Notes: a model not told the origin generated them from the letters alone. DNA of 64,000 bases from Homarus americanus (GCF_018991925.1 NW_024726235.1:6634869-6698868); one strand, 5' to 3'; shown: positions 38,065-52,329, numbered from the stretch's first letter. Made by a program: numbers and translations.

Positions 38065-40160
38065 TAAATCTGAAAACTGATCGTGAACGATTATTTCTAA
38101 TGGTTATCTGAGTCATTGTTGACATATCTTGGAGACTTCAGGATGATACAGGAAAAGCTTTGAATCATAAGCAATTGCCCACTTTAATGTTTTAATACTA
38201 TTTCAATAAATCTAAGTACACAAATTATCTTTATTACATTAATGGAATAAGCCAGAGGTCTTAGCAGTTCGTGATAGACTGCCAACTGGGCCTGCTAGAA
38301 TGTTGTGATGTAAGTCTCCTGGCGGCGAGGTGAGCGGGCGGTAGCGGCCGAGGGTTGGCGGGCCACATCAAAGTAAGAATGTGCAGTTTTACTGTATACT
38401 CTTACATGTCCCCGACTGTAACATTGACTGAGGCCAGAGTGATATTGTGGCGTCACTCATCGTGTGCACCAAGCATTAAGAAAATGTGCTTTGCCTGAGA
38501 GTAACACTCTACTCTCTCTGTTTTATTTACCATTTTCCCACCAAAAAATAGGAACACTAGGAGTTCACCCGTGTGTTGTATCATCAATTGGTACATAATT
38601 TATGATTTGAGGCTCACTGATGTCCGAGCATCACATAACTTCCAGCCAAAACATATAAGACGTGAATGATGTTTGGACAATTACGGAGGCCAAGACGTTT
38701 ATCTTTTGCCGCTAGATGGTGGCGGCGACGCCTAGACCTTCCGAAAGCCCCGAAAGAATCTGAACAATTTTGACGGTGTTCTAAGTTTATGAGCAATTTG
38801 TTTGTTGAGCTACCAGGGCAGGGCCGCTACTACCTTGGCTGGAGGAGCTGGCCGGGTCTACCATCTGCTCTGTTGCTGATAACCAATGCATCTCTCTACC
38901 ACCCCAGACTGCCAATCATTTTAGCACATACTACACTTCATTTTTTATGTTTTTTTTTGTTTCACACTGGTCCGTTGTCTGCAACTTCAGTACCTTAAAA
39001 GTGCATGCCTGTCAGCTTAGTACGACTCAGTGTATGGCTGAGGGAAACTATCATTATCTAATTTAAACCACACAAAAAATCGCCTTCGCCTTGTAGTTGG
39101 GTGATGCAGCTCACACAAACTCGTTATGTCATCAACACTGAGTCCACAGATCCATAATACTTAAGCTTATAAGAGAAAAACAACATGAAAATTAAAACCA
39201 ACCAACATCATGAACCTGACAATCGACAACAAGCTCTCCGGTCAAAGTTCAAGAGAAACAAACTTTGTGATCCTCACCCACAGTTCTTCAGAGATATAAT
39301 TAATGTTTTTCACGAGATACATCTCAAGAAGCAAATATTTTTTAGGTCTACCTTTTCGTTCGATTTTTGCCAGGTAACATTAGCATGATGCATGCACACG
39401 CTCACCAAGGCTAATTTCAGCTTATTTTGGTTATACTGTATAGCTCAACTGTACAAGATCTAACTCGGGTGGTTTTATAATTGGGTACACTGCTCACTCT
39501 TGTCCACAGAGGTGTCGGCGAATGACCGGGTGGTCTGGCGCGCGGTGGATGTCAAATGAAACTATTGACCGGAAACAAGATCTCAAGAAATTCATGAAGC
39601 TTAACTAAAACTGATCAGTAAGTTTCTTTTATTAAGAACAACATTGGAGAAGTAGAGCCAACAGTGTTTAATAAGACCTACCTTCAGGTAACTGGTCACT
39701 GTTAGTGGCAGAGACGAGGGTCTGAAGAGGAACTTTGATAAGGTCATTAGAGACTGAAGGTGATGTGAAGTAAGAGAGAGACCGATGATGACAGCTGGTG
39801 CGGGGAGCAGGAACCAATGACTTCACTGGTAACACGTAAATACTCTGAGACGGAAGGAAGAAATAAATAGTTCTGGTAGTTTGGTGTTGTAGCCTTGTAG
39901 AAGTGATTCTGAGTGTTACCACTTTTTAGCTCTGATATATTAGGAGACATTATATCTGAGATATAAGCCCAAAAGGATTATGGAAACATAAGTTGAGAAT
40001 AGCTGCCCATCACAAAACTGTTTTCACTTGGCCGCCCTTTTAGACAGCAGCTCACTACCAGATAAAGTTTGTGTGGATTCTTTCTTATATCTTAAACAAA
40101 AAATACATTAGAAGATTATGAAATAACCCATTTTAAAATACTTCCTTGGTGAACCACTGT
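38065..40160. other. Non-coding sequence, nothing confident
   Basis: About 2.1 kb of AT-rich, non-repetitive sequence. A minus-strand frame at 39,668-39,922 lies between a possible acceptor (AACACTCAG) and donor (GTAGGT), but nothing recognisable is encoded. Confidence 0.4.
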
Positions 40161-40236
40161 ACTAACTGTACTGCCTATACAGTACAGTACAGCACAGTAC
40201 AAATCAGTACAGTACAATACAGTGCAGTACAGTGAT
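40161..40236. repeat. Degenerate CAGTA pentamer repeat
   Basis: Repeated ACAGTACAGTACAGCACAGT with variants AATCAGTAC and CAATACAGTG, a loose 5-bp periodicity. GTAC-rich and partly self-complementary. Confidence 0.75.
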
Positions 40237-40878
40237 CCACCAAGCAATTTGCCACCACTACTTGGCATATTGTCATCGGCTGTGTCATAGTGGTGTACTA
40301 AACTGTATTCAGAATATGGTAAATACTGTATATATCCAGAGTTGTGTTAAGACTGTGTTTCAGTCTTATTTAAGGTCTTAAGGTTTCCTTAGGACTGTGT
40401 TTTAGACTGTGCAAGTCTTTGTAAAGGCTGTGTACAAAGCTGCAATGAGCTAACCTTTTCCTCCTATAAACATGATCATTATTATAAAAATGTTGACCTG
40501 TCGAGAAAAAATTTGAAACCTCTGACAAAAATATATTTTTCCTTGGAGTTATTCACCAGATTTTCAAATTAATTCAAATGTCTTTTAATTTGGAGATTTT
40601 GTCTGAGGTAAAAACTCTTACTTAATTTTGCAATTCACGAAAGATTAAAAAACAAAATCCTAAATTTTCAAGTTTCTCATAAGATTCAAACTCCTTAACC
40701 CTGCAGTTTTCACGTAAGATTAAAGCATGTTAAATTTGCAATTTCGTATAAATATACACCAGCAGTTCCCTAGTCTCTCTCGCTCGCCACCCGGGAATGT
40801 ATGAATGACATGCTGGGTTGGACGTGTGGCATGTTGAGTGTGTGGGTCCCTCCTCCTTCCTCCCTCCTGTTGCTGCCC
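40237..40878. other. AT-rich spacer, nothing recognised
   Basis: Includes several imperfect words of the type AAATTTTCAAGTTTCTC / GATTAAAA between 40,500 and 40,760, possibly a weak decayed repeat. Confidence 0.4.
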
Positions 40879-42545
40879 TCCTCTGGCTGTCTGTGGTAGG
40901 TCTGTGCCTCCCTCTGTGGTAGGTCTGTGGCTCTGTGGTACGTCTATGGCTCTATATGGTAGATCTGTGGCTCTGTGGTCGGTATGTGGCTCTGTCTGTG
41001 GTAGATCTGATGTTCTGTCTGTGGTAGATCTGTAGCTTTGTCGTTGGTAGATCTGTAGCTCTGTTTGGGGTAGGTCTGTGGCTCTGTCTGTGGTAGATCT
41101 GTAGCTCTGTTTGGGGTAGGTCTGTGGTAGATCTAGTGTTCTGTCTGTGGTAGATCTGTTGTTCTATCTGTGGTAGATCTGTTGTTCTGTCTGTGGTAGA
41201 TCTGTTGTTCTATCTGTAGATCTGTAGCTCTGTTTGGGGTAGGTCTGTGGTAGATTTGTTGTTCTGTCTGTGGTAGATCTGTTGTTCTATCTGTGGTAGA
41301 TCTGTAGCTCTGTTTGGGGTAGGTCTGGGTGGTAGATCTGTTGTTCTATTTGTGGTAGATCTGTTGTTCTATCTGTAGTAGATCCGTAGCTCTGTTTGGA
41401 TCTGTAGCTCTGTAGGATCTGTTCTGTCTGTGAGATCTGTTGTTCTATCTGTGGTAGATCTGTAGCTCTGTTTAGTAGGTCTGTGGTAGATCTGTTCTAT
41501 CTGAGACTGTAGCTCTGTTGCAGGTCTGTGGTAGATCTGTTGTTCTATCTGTGGTAGATCTGTTGTTCTATCTGTGGTAGATCTGTAGCTCTGTAGTCTT
41601 GGCTCTGTGGTAGATCTGTTGTTCTGTCTGTGGTAGATCTGTTGTTCTATCTGTGGTAGATCTGAGCTCTGTTTGGGTAGGTCTGTGGCTCTGTCCGTGG
41701 TAGATCTGTTGTTCTGTCTGTGGTAGATCTGTTGTTCTGTCTGTAGATCTGTTGTTCTATCTGTGGTAGATCTGTAGCTCTGTTTGGGGTAGGTCTGTGG
41801 CTCTGTTCTGTGGTAGATCTGTTGTTCTGTCTGTGGTAGATCTGTTGTTCTGCCTTGCATCTGTGGCTCTGTCTGTAGGTCTGTTTCATTTGGGGTAGGT
41901 CTGTGGTCTGTCTGTGTAGATCTGTTGTTTGTCTGTAGATCTGTTGTTCCATCTGTGGTAGATCTGTAGCTCTGTTTGGGGTGAGGTCTGTGGTAGATCT
42001 GGTTGCTCCTATCTGTGGGTAGATCTGTTGTTCTATCTGTGTAGATCTGTAGCTCCTGTTTGGGTAGGTCTGTGGTCTGGTAGATTTGTTGTTCTGCTGT
42101 GGTAGATCTGTTGTTCTATCTGTAGATCTGTGGCTCTGTTTGGGCAGGTCTCAGATCTGTTGTTCCATCTGTAGATCTATGTTTATCTGTAGATGGCAGC
42201 TCTGTTTGGGCAGGTCTGTGGCCTGTGGTAGATCTGTTGTCTGTCTGTGGTAGACTGGTGTCCTATCTGGCAGAGGTGGTAGCCTGTTTGTAGGTCTGTG
42301 GCTCTGTCTGTGGTAGATCTGTTGTTCTGTCTGTAGTAGATCTGTTGTTCTGTCTGTAGATCTGTTGTTCTATCTGTAGATCTGTAGCTCTGTTTGGGGT
42401 AGGTCTGTGGCTCTGTCTGTGGTAGATCTGGTATTCTGTCTGTAGATCTGTTGTTCTGTCTGTAGAGATCTGTTGTCTTATCTGTAGATCTGTAGCTCTG
42501 CTTGGGGGTAGGGTCTGTGGCTCTGTCTGTAAGTCACACACTACC
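40879..42545. repeat. 23-bp satellite, AGATCT subfamily
   Basis: Units TGTTCTATCTGTGGTAGATC plus TGT, 23 bp, alternating with a variant containing GCTCTGTTTGGGGTAGG. Each carries AGATCT. Minus-strand frames rich in Thr, Asp, Gln and Tyr are artefacts. The unit aligns with the two arrays that follow (13 of 23 positions shared by all three). Confidence 0.94.
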
Positions 42546-45500
42546 TTGGTGGATGGCGGCTTTTCCATTTGCTGTGTTGTTGTGGCGCACTGTGGTTCTT
42601 GCTGTAGTACTGTGGCTGTTGCTGTGGTGGGACAGGCTCTAGCTGTGGCACTGCTGGCTAGGACTGTGGCTCTAGCTGTGGTGGTACTGTGGCTGTTGCT
42701 GTGGTGGCACTGTGGGTCCTCTGGTTGGACCTGTGGCTGCTGCTGTGGCGGTCAGGTTTCAGTACGGCTGTAGCTGTGGTGGCACTGTGGCTGTTGCTGG
42801 TGGCACTGTGGCTGTTGCTGTGGTGGACGTGGCTCTGGCTGTTGGTGTGGCTGGGACTGTGTCGTGGGCTAAGGCACTGTGGCTGTTGCTGTGGTTGGAC
42901 TGTGGCCTGGCTGTAGTGCACTGTGGTTGGTTGGTGGCACTGGCTGTTGCTGTGGTTGACTGTGGTTCTGTAGTACTGCTGTAGCGTGGCACTGCTGTTG
43001 CTGTGGTTGGACTGTGGCTCTGGCTGTAGTGGTACTGTCAGCTGGGCACTGTGGCTGTTGCTGTGGTGGCACTGTGGCTGTTGCTGTGGCACTGTGGCTG
43101 TTGCTGTGGTTGGACTGTGGCTCTGGCTGTAGGTACTGTGGCTGTTGCTGTGGTGGCACTGTGGCTGTTGCTGTGGTGGCACTGTGGCTGTTGCTGTGGT
43201 TGACTGTGTGGCTGTTGCTGTGACTGTGGCTCTGGCTAGTGGTACTGTGGCTGTAGCTGTGGTGGCACTGTGGCAGTTGCTGTGGTGGCACTGTGGCTGT
43301 TGCGAGGCACTGTGGCTGTTGCTGTTGGCACTGTGGCTCTTGCTGTAATGGTACTGTGGCTTTGCTGCTGTTGGCACTGGTGGTTGCTGCAGTGGCTGTT
43401 GTGGCACTGTGGCTGTTGCTGTGGTTGGACTGTGGCTCTTGCATGGTACTGTGGCTGTTGCTGTTGGCACTGTCTGTTGCTGTCTGTACTGTTGTTGGCA
43501 CTGTGGCTGTTGCTGTGGTTGGACTGTGGCTCTGGCTGTAGTGGCACTGTGGCGGTTGCTGGCATGGGCTGTTGCTGTGGTTGACTGTTCTGTTGTGGCA
43601 CTGTGGCTGGTGGCACTGTGGCTGTTGCTGTTGGCACTGTGGCTGTTGCTGTGGTGGCACTGTGGCTGTTGCTGTGGTGGCACTGTGGCAGCTGTGGTGG
43701 CACCTGTGTTGCTGGTTGGACTGTTCGCTGTAGTGGTACTGTGGCTGTTGCTGTGGTGGCACTGTGGCAGTGGCTGTAGGCACTGTGGCTGTTGCTGTGG
43801 TGGCACTGTGGCTGTTGTGGTTGGACTGTGGCTCTGGCTGGTACTGTGCGGCACTGTCCGGCTGGACTGTGGCTGGCACTGTCAGCTGTGGTGGCACCTG
43901 TGTGGTTGGACTGTGGCTCCACTGTGGCTGTTGCTGCTGGCACCTGCAGCTGCTGTTGGCACTGTGTTTGTGCTGTGGCTGGATCTGGCTGCTGTGGTAC
44001 TGTGGCTGTGGTGGGCACTGTGGCAGTTGCTGTGGTGGCACTGTGGCTGTTGCTGTGGTGGCACTGCTGTTGCGTGGCTGACGTGGCTCCCTGAGTGGCA
44101 CTGTGTTGCTGCTGTGGTGGCACTGTGGCTGTTGCTGCTGTTGGACTGGCCTGTGGGTACTGTGGCTGTTGCTGTGGTGGCACTGTGGCAGTTGCTGTGG
44201 TGACACTGTGGCTGTTGCTGTGGTGGCACTGTGGCTGTTGCTGTGGTTGGACTGTGGCTCTGGCTGTAGTGGTACTGTGGCTGTTGCTGTGGTGGCACTG
44301 TGGCTGTTGCTGTGGGACCTGGCTCTGGCTGGTGGTACTGTGGCTGTTGCTGGTGGCACGTGGCTGTTGCTGGTTGGACTGTGGCTCTGGCTGTAGTGGT
44401 ACTGTGGCTGTAGCTGTTGGCACTGTGGCTGTTGCTGTGGTTAGACTGTGTGGCCCTGAGCTGATACTGTGGCTGTAGCTGTGGTGGCACTGTGGCTGTT
44501 GCTGTGGTGGCACTGTGGCTGCTGCTGTGGTGGACTGTGGCTGGCTGTAGCTGTGGTGGTACTGTGGCTGTAGCTGGTGGCACTGTGGCTGCTGCGTGGC
44601 ACTGTGGCTGTTGCTGTGGTGGACTGGCTGTTGCTGTGGTGGACTGTGGCCCGCTGGGCTGTGGCTCTGCTGTAGTGGTACTGTGGCTGTAGCTGTGGTG
44701 GCACTGTGGCTGTTGCTGTGGTGGCACTGTGGCTGTTGCTGTGGTTGGACTGTGGCTCTAGCTGTAGTGGTACTGTGGCTAGCTGTGGTGGCACTGTACC
44801 GTGGTGGCACTGTGGCTGTAGCTGTAGTGGCACTGTGGCTCTTGCTGTAGTGGCACTGTGGCTGTAGCTGTGGTGGCACTGTGGCTGTTGCTGTGGTTGG
44901 ACTGTGGCTCTAGCTGTGGGTGGCTGTAGCTGTGGCACTGCTGTTGCTGTGGTGGCACTGTGGCTGCTGTGGTGGGACTGTGCAGCCAGGCACTGGCTGT
45001 AGCTGTGGTCTGTGGTGGCACTGTGGCTGTTGCTGTGGTTGGACTGTGGTTCTAGTGGTACTGTGGCTAGCTGTGGCGGCTGCTGCTGTGGCACTGTGGC
45101 TGCTGTGGTTGGACTGTGGCTCTGGCTGTAGTGGTACTGTGGCTGCTGCTGGTGGCACTGTGGCTGTTGCTGTGGTGGACGTGGCTCTAGCTGCAGTGGC
45201 ACGCTGGCTGAGGCCTGCTGGTGGCACTGTGGCTGTTGCGTGGTTGGACTGTGGCTCTGGCTGTGGTGGTACTGTGGCTGTAGCTGTGGTGGCACTGTGG
45301 CTGTTGCTGTGGTTGGACTTGTGGCTGTTGCTGTGGTTGGACTGTGGCTCTAGCTGTAGGTACTGTGGCCGTAGCTGTGGTGGCACTGTGGCTGTTGCTG
45401 TGGTAGTACTGTGTCCTTAGCTGTGGTGGCACTGTGGCTCTAGCTGTGGTGGTACTATGGCTATAGCTGTGGTGGTACGGTGACTCTAGCTGTGGTGGCA

Positions 45501-45790
45501 CTGCGGGCTGGGATTGTCTTTAGCTGTGGTGGCACTGTGGCTCAGGTGGTGGCTCTGTAGCTCAAGCTGTGTTGGCACTGTGGCTCTAGCTCTGGCTGTG
45601 CCCAGCCGTGGTGACTCTGTGGCTTTAACTCTGGTGGCGCTGTGCGTCTAGCTGTGATGGCACTGTGGCTCTGGCTGTGGTGGCGCTGTAACTCTATTTG
45701 TGGTCTCCCTATGGCTCTAGCTGTGGTGGCACTGGCATTAGCTGTGGTGGCCCTGTGGTTATAGGCTAATGATCCTGTGGTTCTAGCTGT
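42546..45790. repeat. 23-bp satellite, GTTGCTGTGG subfamily
   Basis: Units GGCTGTTGCTGTGGTGGCAC plus TGT, interspersed with the variant GGCTCTGGCTGTAGTGGTAC plus TGT. Period 23 bp. Minus-strand frames of up to 547 codons rich in Gln, Ser, His, Thr and Pro are repeat artefacts: they overlap each other in different frames and have no other composition. Confidence 0.95.
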
Positions 45791-46500
45791 GTGGTTCTAG
45801 CTGTGTTGTCCTTGTAGTTAAACTGTGGTGGCTCGGTGGTTCTAGCTGTGGTGACCCTGTGGTTCTAGCTGTGGTAGCACTTTGGTTATAGCTGTAATGA
45901 TCATGTGGCTTTAGCTGTGGTGGCCTTGTGGTTCTAGTTGTGGTCGCACTGTGGCTCTGGCTGTGGTGGCGCTGTAAATCTAGCTGTGGTTTTCCTGTGG
46001 CTCTAGCAGTCGTGGCACTGGCACTGGCATTAGCTGTGGTGGCCATGTGGTTCTAGCTGTGGTGGCCCTGTCGTCATAGCTGTGGTGGCACTGTGGTTCT
46101 AGCTGTAGTGGCTCTGTGGCTGTAGCTGTGGTGTCCCTGTGGTTATAGCTGTAATGACCCTGTGGTTCTAGCTGTGATGACCCTATGGTTCTAGCTGTGG
46201 TGACCCTATGGTTCTAGCTGTGATGACCCTATGGTTCTAGCTGTGGTGACCCGATGGTTCTAGCTGTGGTGACCCTATGGTTCTAGCTGGTGACCCGATG
46301 GTTCTAGCTGTGGTGACCCTATGGTTCTAGCTGTGGTGACCCGATGGTTCTAGCTGTGGTGACCCTATGGTTCTAGCTGTGATGACCCTATGGTTCTAGC
46401 TGTGGTGACCCTATTGTTCTAGCTGTGGTGACCCTATGGTCTTAGCTGTGGTGATCCTTTGGTTTTAACTGTGGTGACCCTTTGTTTCTAGCTGTGGTGA
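45791..46500. repeat. 23-bp satellite, GGTTCTAGCTGTGG subfamily, left arm
   Basis: Units GGTTCTAGCTGTGGTGACCC plus TAT (or GAT). The transition from the previous subfamily is gradual between about 45,500 and 46,130. Very regular from 46,130 to 46,500, where a LINE interrupts it. Confidence 0.95.
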
Positions 46501-47385
46501 CATAAGAACATAAGGAGTCTGCAATAGGCCAGTTGGCCTGTGCATGGCAGCTCCTGTCGAGAGTTACTTTTAAAACTTTCCAGTGTCCCAGCACTTACTA
46601 CAAAGTTGCTAAGCTTGTTCCACCTGTCCACCACCCTATTTGTGAACCAGTTTCTTCCTATTTCCCTCCTTAACCTAAACTTATCCAACTTAAACTTGCT
46701 ACAAGTCCTATCCTGCTCGGATATTATAAGAACTTTATCTATATCTCCTTTATTGATTCCTTTCATCCATTAAATACTTCTATCATATTTCCCCGCACTT
46801 CGTCTTTCTAGGAATGCAAGTTAGCTTCATTAACCTCTTGATATGGAAGGTTTCTAAGTCCGGAATCATTTTCGTCATTCTTTGCTTCACCGACTCCAGT
46901 GAATTGATATCCATTCTGTAATAATGGCACCAGAACTGAATAGCATAATTGAGGCGCGGCCTGACTAGGCAAGGATAATATGACCTTGCACTCTTATTAC
47001 AACTTCTAGATATATAACCTAATACTCTGTTTGCCTTATTTCGAACATTAACGCACTGTTTTCTTGGTCGAAGGTTCGGGCTACAAGTACCCTAGTATCT
47101 TTCACAAGTCGACTTCAGGTTGATGTTGTTAAGGCTGTAGTCATTGACAGAATTTCTATATTAAGAACGCTGCACTTGCTGATGTTGAATTTAATTTGGC
47201 TTTTTTGACCACCCCTGCAGTTTATTTAAATCCTCCCAGTGCATTTGCATACTGCCCTGAATTAATCTGCCGCCCTGTTTTGGTGTCATCCGCAAACTTG
47301 CTTATGTCACTGCTGATCCCAGTATCTAGATCGTTTATGTAGATTATGAACAAGAGTGGGCCCAGTACTGAACCCTGGGCAGTGG
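46501..47385 (-). mobile_element. 5'-truncated CR1-like LINE inserted in the 23-bp satellite
   Basis: Minus strand, 885 bp. Its 5' end begins inside RT motif B ([18 protein letters not shown]), followed in frame by [21 protein letters not shown] (47,284-47,295) is the catalytic motif C. Further on, after frameshifts, are RPRLNYAIQFWCHYYRMDIN and SLESVKQRMTKMIPDLETFH (thumb region), then KLDKFRLRREIGRNWFTNRV and VDRWNKLSNFVVSAGTLESF (typical LINE C-terminal end). The 3' end is TTATGTTCTTATG, an 8-bp periodic tail like the short 3' repeats of CR1 elements. Satellite flanks resume immediately on both sides. Confidence 0.9.
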
Positions 47386-50238
47386 CCCTACGGTTCTAGC
47401 TGTGGTGACCCTATGGTTCTAGCTGTGGTGACCCTACGGTTCAAACTGTGGTGACCTGATGGTTCTAGTTGTTGACCCGATGGTTCTAGTTGGTGACCCT
47501 ATGGTTCTAGTTGGTGGCTGATGGTTCTAGTTGTGGCGCTCGATGGTTCTAGTTGTTGACCTATGGTTCTAGCTGTGGGACCCGATGGTTCTAGTCTGGT
47601 GACACGATGGTTCTAGTTGTAGGCCCGATGGTTCTAGTTGTGTGACCCGATGGTTCTAGCTGTGGTGACCCTATGGTTCTAGCTGTGGTGACCCGATGGT
47701 TCTAGTTGGTGACACGATGGTTCTAGTTGTAGGCCCGATGGTTCTAGTTGTGGTGACCCGATGGTTCTAGTTGTGGTGACCCTATGGTTCTATGTGTGAC
47801 CCGATGGTTCTAGGTGGTGACACGATGGTTCTGTTGTGGGCCTGATGGTTCTAGTTGTGGTGACCCGATGGTTCCAGCTGTAGACCCGATGGTTCTAGCT
47901 GTGGTGACACGATGGTTCTAGTTGTGGTGACACGATGGTTCTAGTTGTGGTGGCCCGATGGTTCTTTGTTGGTGACCCGATGGTTCTAGTTGTGGTGACC
48001 CTATGGTTCTAGTGTGGTGACCCTATGGTTCTAGTTGTGACACATGGTTAGTGTGCCTATGGTTCTAGTGACCCGATGGTTCCAGCTTGTGGTGACCCGA
48101 TGGTTCTAGTTTGGTGACACGATGGTTTCAGTTGTGGTACCGATGGTTTAGTTGTGGTGACCCGATGGTTCTAGCTAGGTGACACGATGGTTCTAGTTGT
48201 GTCTGATGGTTCCAGTTGTGGTGCCTATGGTTCTAGTTGTGGTGACCCGATGGTTCTAGTTGTGGGGCCCGATGGTTCTAGTTGTGGTGGCCCGATGGTT
48301 CTAGTTGTGATGACCCTATGGTTCTAGTTGTTGGCTCGATGGTTCTAGTTTGGTGACCCTGATGGTTTCTAGCTGTGTGACCGATGGTTCTGAGTTGGGT
48401 GACCTGATGGTTCTAGTTGTGGTGACCCTATGGTTCTAGTTGTGGTGAGCCTGATGGTTCTAGTTAGACCCGATGGTTCTAGCTGTGGTGACCCGATGGT
48501 TCTAGTGTGGTGACACGATGGTTCTAGTTGTGTGACCCTATGGTTCTCCAGTTGTGGTGACCCATGGTTCTAGTTGTGGTGGCCCGATGGTTCTAGTTGG
48601 TGACCCTATGGTTCTAGGTTGTTGGCCCGATGGTTCTAGTTGTGGTGACCCTATGGTTCTAGAGTTGTAGGCCCGATGGTTCTAGCTGTGGTGACCCGAT
48701 GGTTCTAGCTAGGTGACCCTATGGTTCTAGTTGTGGTGACCCGATGGTTCCAGTTGTGGGTCCGATGGTTTGTGGTGACCTATGGTTCTAGTTGTCCCGA
48801 TGGTTCTAGTTGTGGTGGCCCGATGGTTCTAGGTTGTTGGCCTGATGGTTCTAGCTGTGGTGACCCGATGGTTCTAGTTGTGGTGACACGATGGTTCTAG
48901 CTGGCTGTGGTGAGGGCCCCGATGGTTCTAGTTGTGGTGGCCCGATGGTTCTAGTTGACTGGTGACCCTATGGTTCAGTTGTGGTGGCCCAGGTACCTGA
49001 TGGTTTAGCTGTGGTGACCCGATGGTTCAGCTGTGAGCCTGATGGTTCTAGTTGTGGTGGCCCGATGGTTCCAGAAGCAGGCCCGATGGTTCGTAGCGGT
49101 GGCCCGATGGTTCTAGTTGTGGTGACCCTATGGTTCTAGCTGTGGCCTGATGGTTCTAGTTGTGAGGCCCGATGGTTCTAGGGGTGGCCCGATGTCAGCT
49201 GTGGTGACCCGATGGTTCTGTGGTGACCCGATGGTTCTAGTTGTGGTACCATGGTTCCTTTGTGGTGGCCCGATGGTTCTAGTTGGTGGGCCTGACGGTT
49301 CAGGTTGTGGACCGATGGTTCTAGTTGGTGGACCTGATGGTTCTAGTTGTGGTGACCCTATGGTTCTAGTTGGTGGCCTCGATGGTTCTAGTTGTGGTGA
49401 CCCGATGGTTCTAGCTGTGGTGAGACGATGGTTTAGTTGGTGACACGATGGTTCTAGGTGGGGCCTGATGGTTCCAGTTGTGGTGGCCCGATGGTTCTAG
49501 TTGGTGGCCCGATGGTTCTAGTTGTGATGAACCCTATGGTTCTAGCTGTGGTGGCCCGATGGTTTCAGGTTGTGGGGCCTGATGGTTCTAGGCCCGATGG
49601 TTCTAGCTGTGGTGACCCTGATGGTTCTAGGTGACACGATGGTTCTAGTTGTGGCCTGATGGTTCCAGTTGTGGTGGCCCGATGGTTCTAGTGGCGGTGA
49701 CCTGATGGTTCTAGTTGCAGGCCTGATGGTTCTAGTTGTTGGCGGTTCTAGTTGTGGTGGCCCGATGGTTCTAGCTGTGGTGACCCGATGGTTCTAGGTG
49801 GTGGACACGATGGTTCTAGTTGTGGTGGCCTGATGGTTCAGTTGGGTGGCCTGATGGTTTAGCTGGGTGCGATGGTTCTAGTTGTGGTGGCCCGATGGTT
49901 CTAGTTGAGGTGGCCGATGGTTCTAGCTAGGACCCTATGGTTCTAGCCTGTGACCCTATGGTTCTAGTTGTGGTGGCCCGATGGTTCTAGTTGTGGTGAC
50001 CCGATGGTTCCAGTTGTGGTGACCCGATGGTTCCAGTTGTGGTGCCTGATGGTTCTAGCTGACCTATGGTTTTGGTTGGCCCGATGGTTCTAGCTGGGTG
50101 ACCCTATGGTTCTAGTTGGTGTCTTGATGGTTCTAGAGACCCGATGGTTCCGGTTGTGGACCTGATGGTTCCAGTTTGTGGCCTGATGGTCCAGTGACCC
50201 CATGGTTCTAGCTGACCCGATGGTTCTAGCCAGTTAGG
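47386..50238. repeat. 23-bp satellite, GGTTCTAG subfamily, right arm
   Basis: The same unit as left of the LINE (GATGGTTCTAGTTGTGGTGA plus CCC), with GATGG replacing TATGG in most copies and many 1-8 bp deletions. It ends near 50,238 in unique sequence. Small Gly/Val-rich frames are artefacts. Confidence 0.95.
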
Positions 50239-50520
50239 CGTTAAGTTGTGCTGTGAGGATTAGATTAGATTTGTTTAAGGTTAAATTAAGGGTAGTTTAA
50301 TTAGATTATGTTAGTTTAATAGTCAGGTTGACGAGTTATCCAGTCATCCAGGGTTATTACTTAACAGGGGGTTACACAACTCGCGTGGTGGTTTTGTCAC
50401 TATTAATCTGTGTCGTTCGAGGTGGCTTATGATCAGCCGTTGATGATGACATAACTATATATTGATCAAAAGTTAATGAAATATTTGCTTTGTTTTTTGC
50501 TCGCACGGGAGGAGTCCAGC
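50239..50520. other. Spacer, nothing recognised
   Basis: AT-rich sequence after the satellite. Confidence 0.5.
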
Positions 50521-50645
50521 CAAAAGGGATTTAATATATATATACAATCAACACTTCAACCCGCCAGAATTCGAACCCACGGCCCAGGAGCCACAGACTG
50601 TGACCGGAAACGCTAACTGGACCACCAGATACTAGCGAACTAGAC
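50521..50645 (-). mobile_element. tRNA-derived SINE-like copy
   Basis: Minus strand: an A-box-like TGGTCCAGTTAGCG is followed about 45 bp later by a B-box-like GTGGGTTCGAATTC and a short tail GAAGTGTTGATTGTATATAT. Spacing and order fit a tRNA-related SINE head. It lacks a complete cloverleaf, so I do not call a tRNA gene. Confidence 0.55.

Positions 50646-52087
<1,442 letters not shown>

Positions 52088-52161
<74 letters not shown>
52088..52161. repeat. (TA)n tract
   Basis: About 37 TA units, preceded by a short (CT)n run. Confidence 0.97.
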
Positions 52162-52163
<2 letters not shown>

Positions 52164-52329
52164 CATCTCACCAGCCAGGGCATTCTAGGATTGCTTTTAG
52201 TGTCCTTGTGGCAAGGTGGTAGCATTCCTTGGTCACATGCATAAGGTCGAGGGTTTCAGTCCTGCCTGGTGAGGTCGTTGATTATATGTTGAAAAATCGC
52301 GTGCTTAGCCGTGCTATATGGACTAAATG

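Noticed and set aside
39668..39950. Minus-strand frames between possible acceptor and donor sites
   Set aside because: Two overlapping frames of similar length, no domain, and the splice signals are weak.
42658..45295. Minus-strand Gln/Ser/His-rich frames of 280-547 codons, like polyQ transcription factors
   Set aside because: Direct translation of the 23-bp satellite in shifting frames, with mutual overlap and no unique domain.
40879..50238. CRISPR-like array
   Set aside because: Units are contiguous with no unique spacers, and the genome is eukaryotic.
50521..50645. Functional tRNA gene on the minus strand
   Set aside because: A- and B-box-like words exist, but I could not assemble an acceptor stem and anticodon arm. 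The SINE-like tail and a second related copy favour a SINE.
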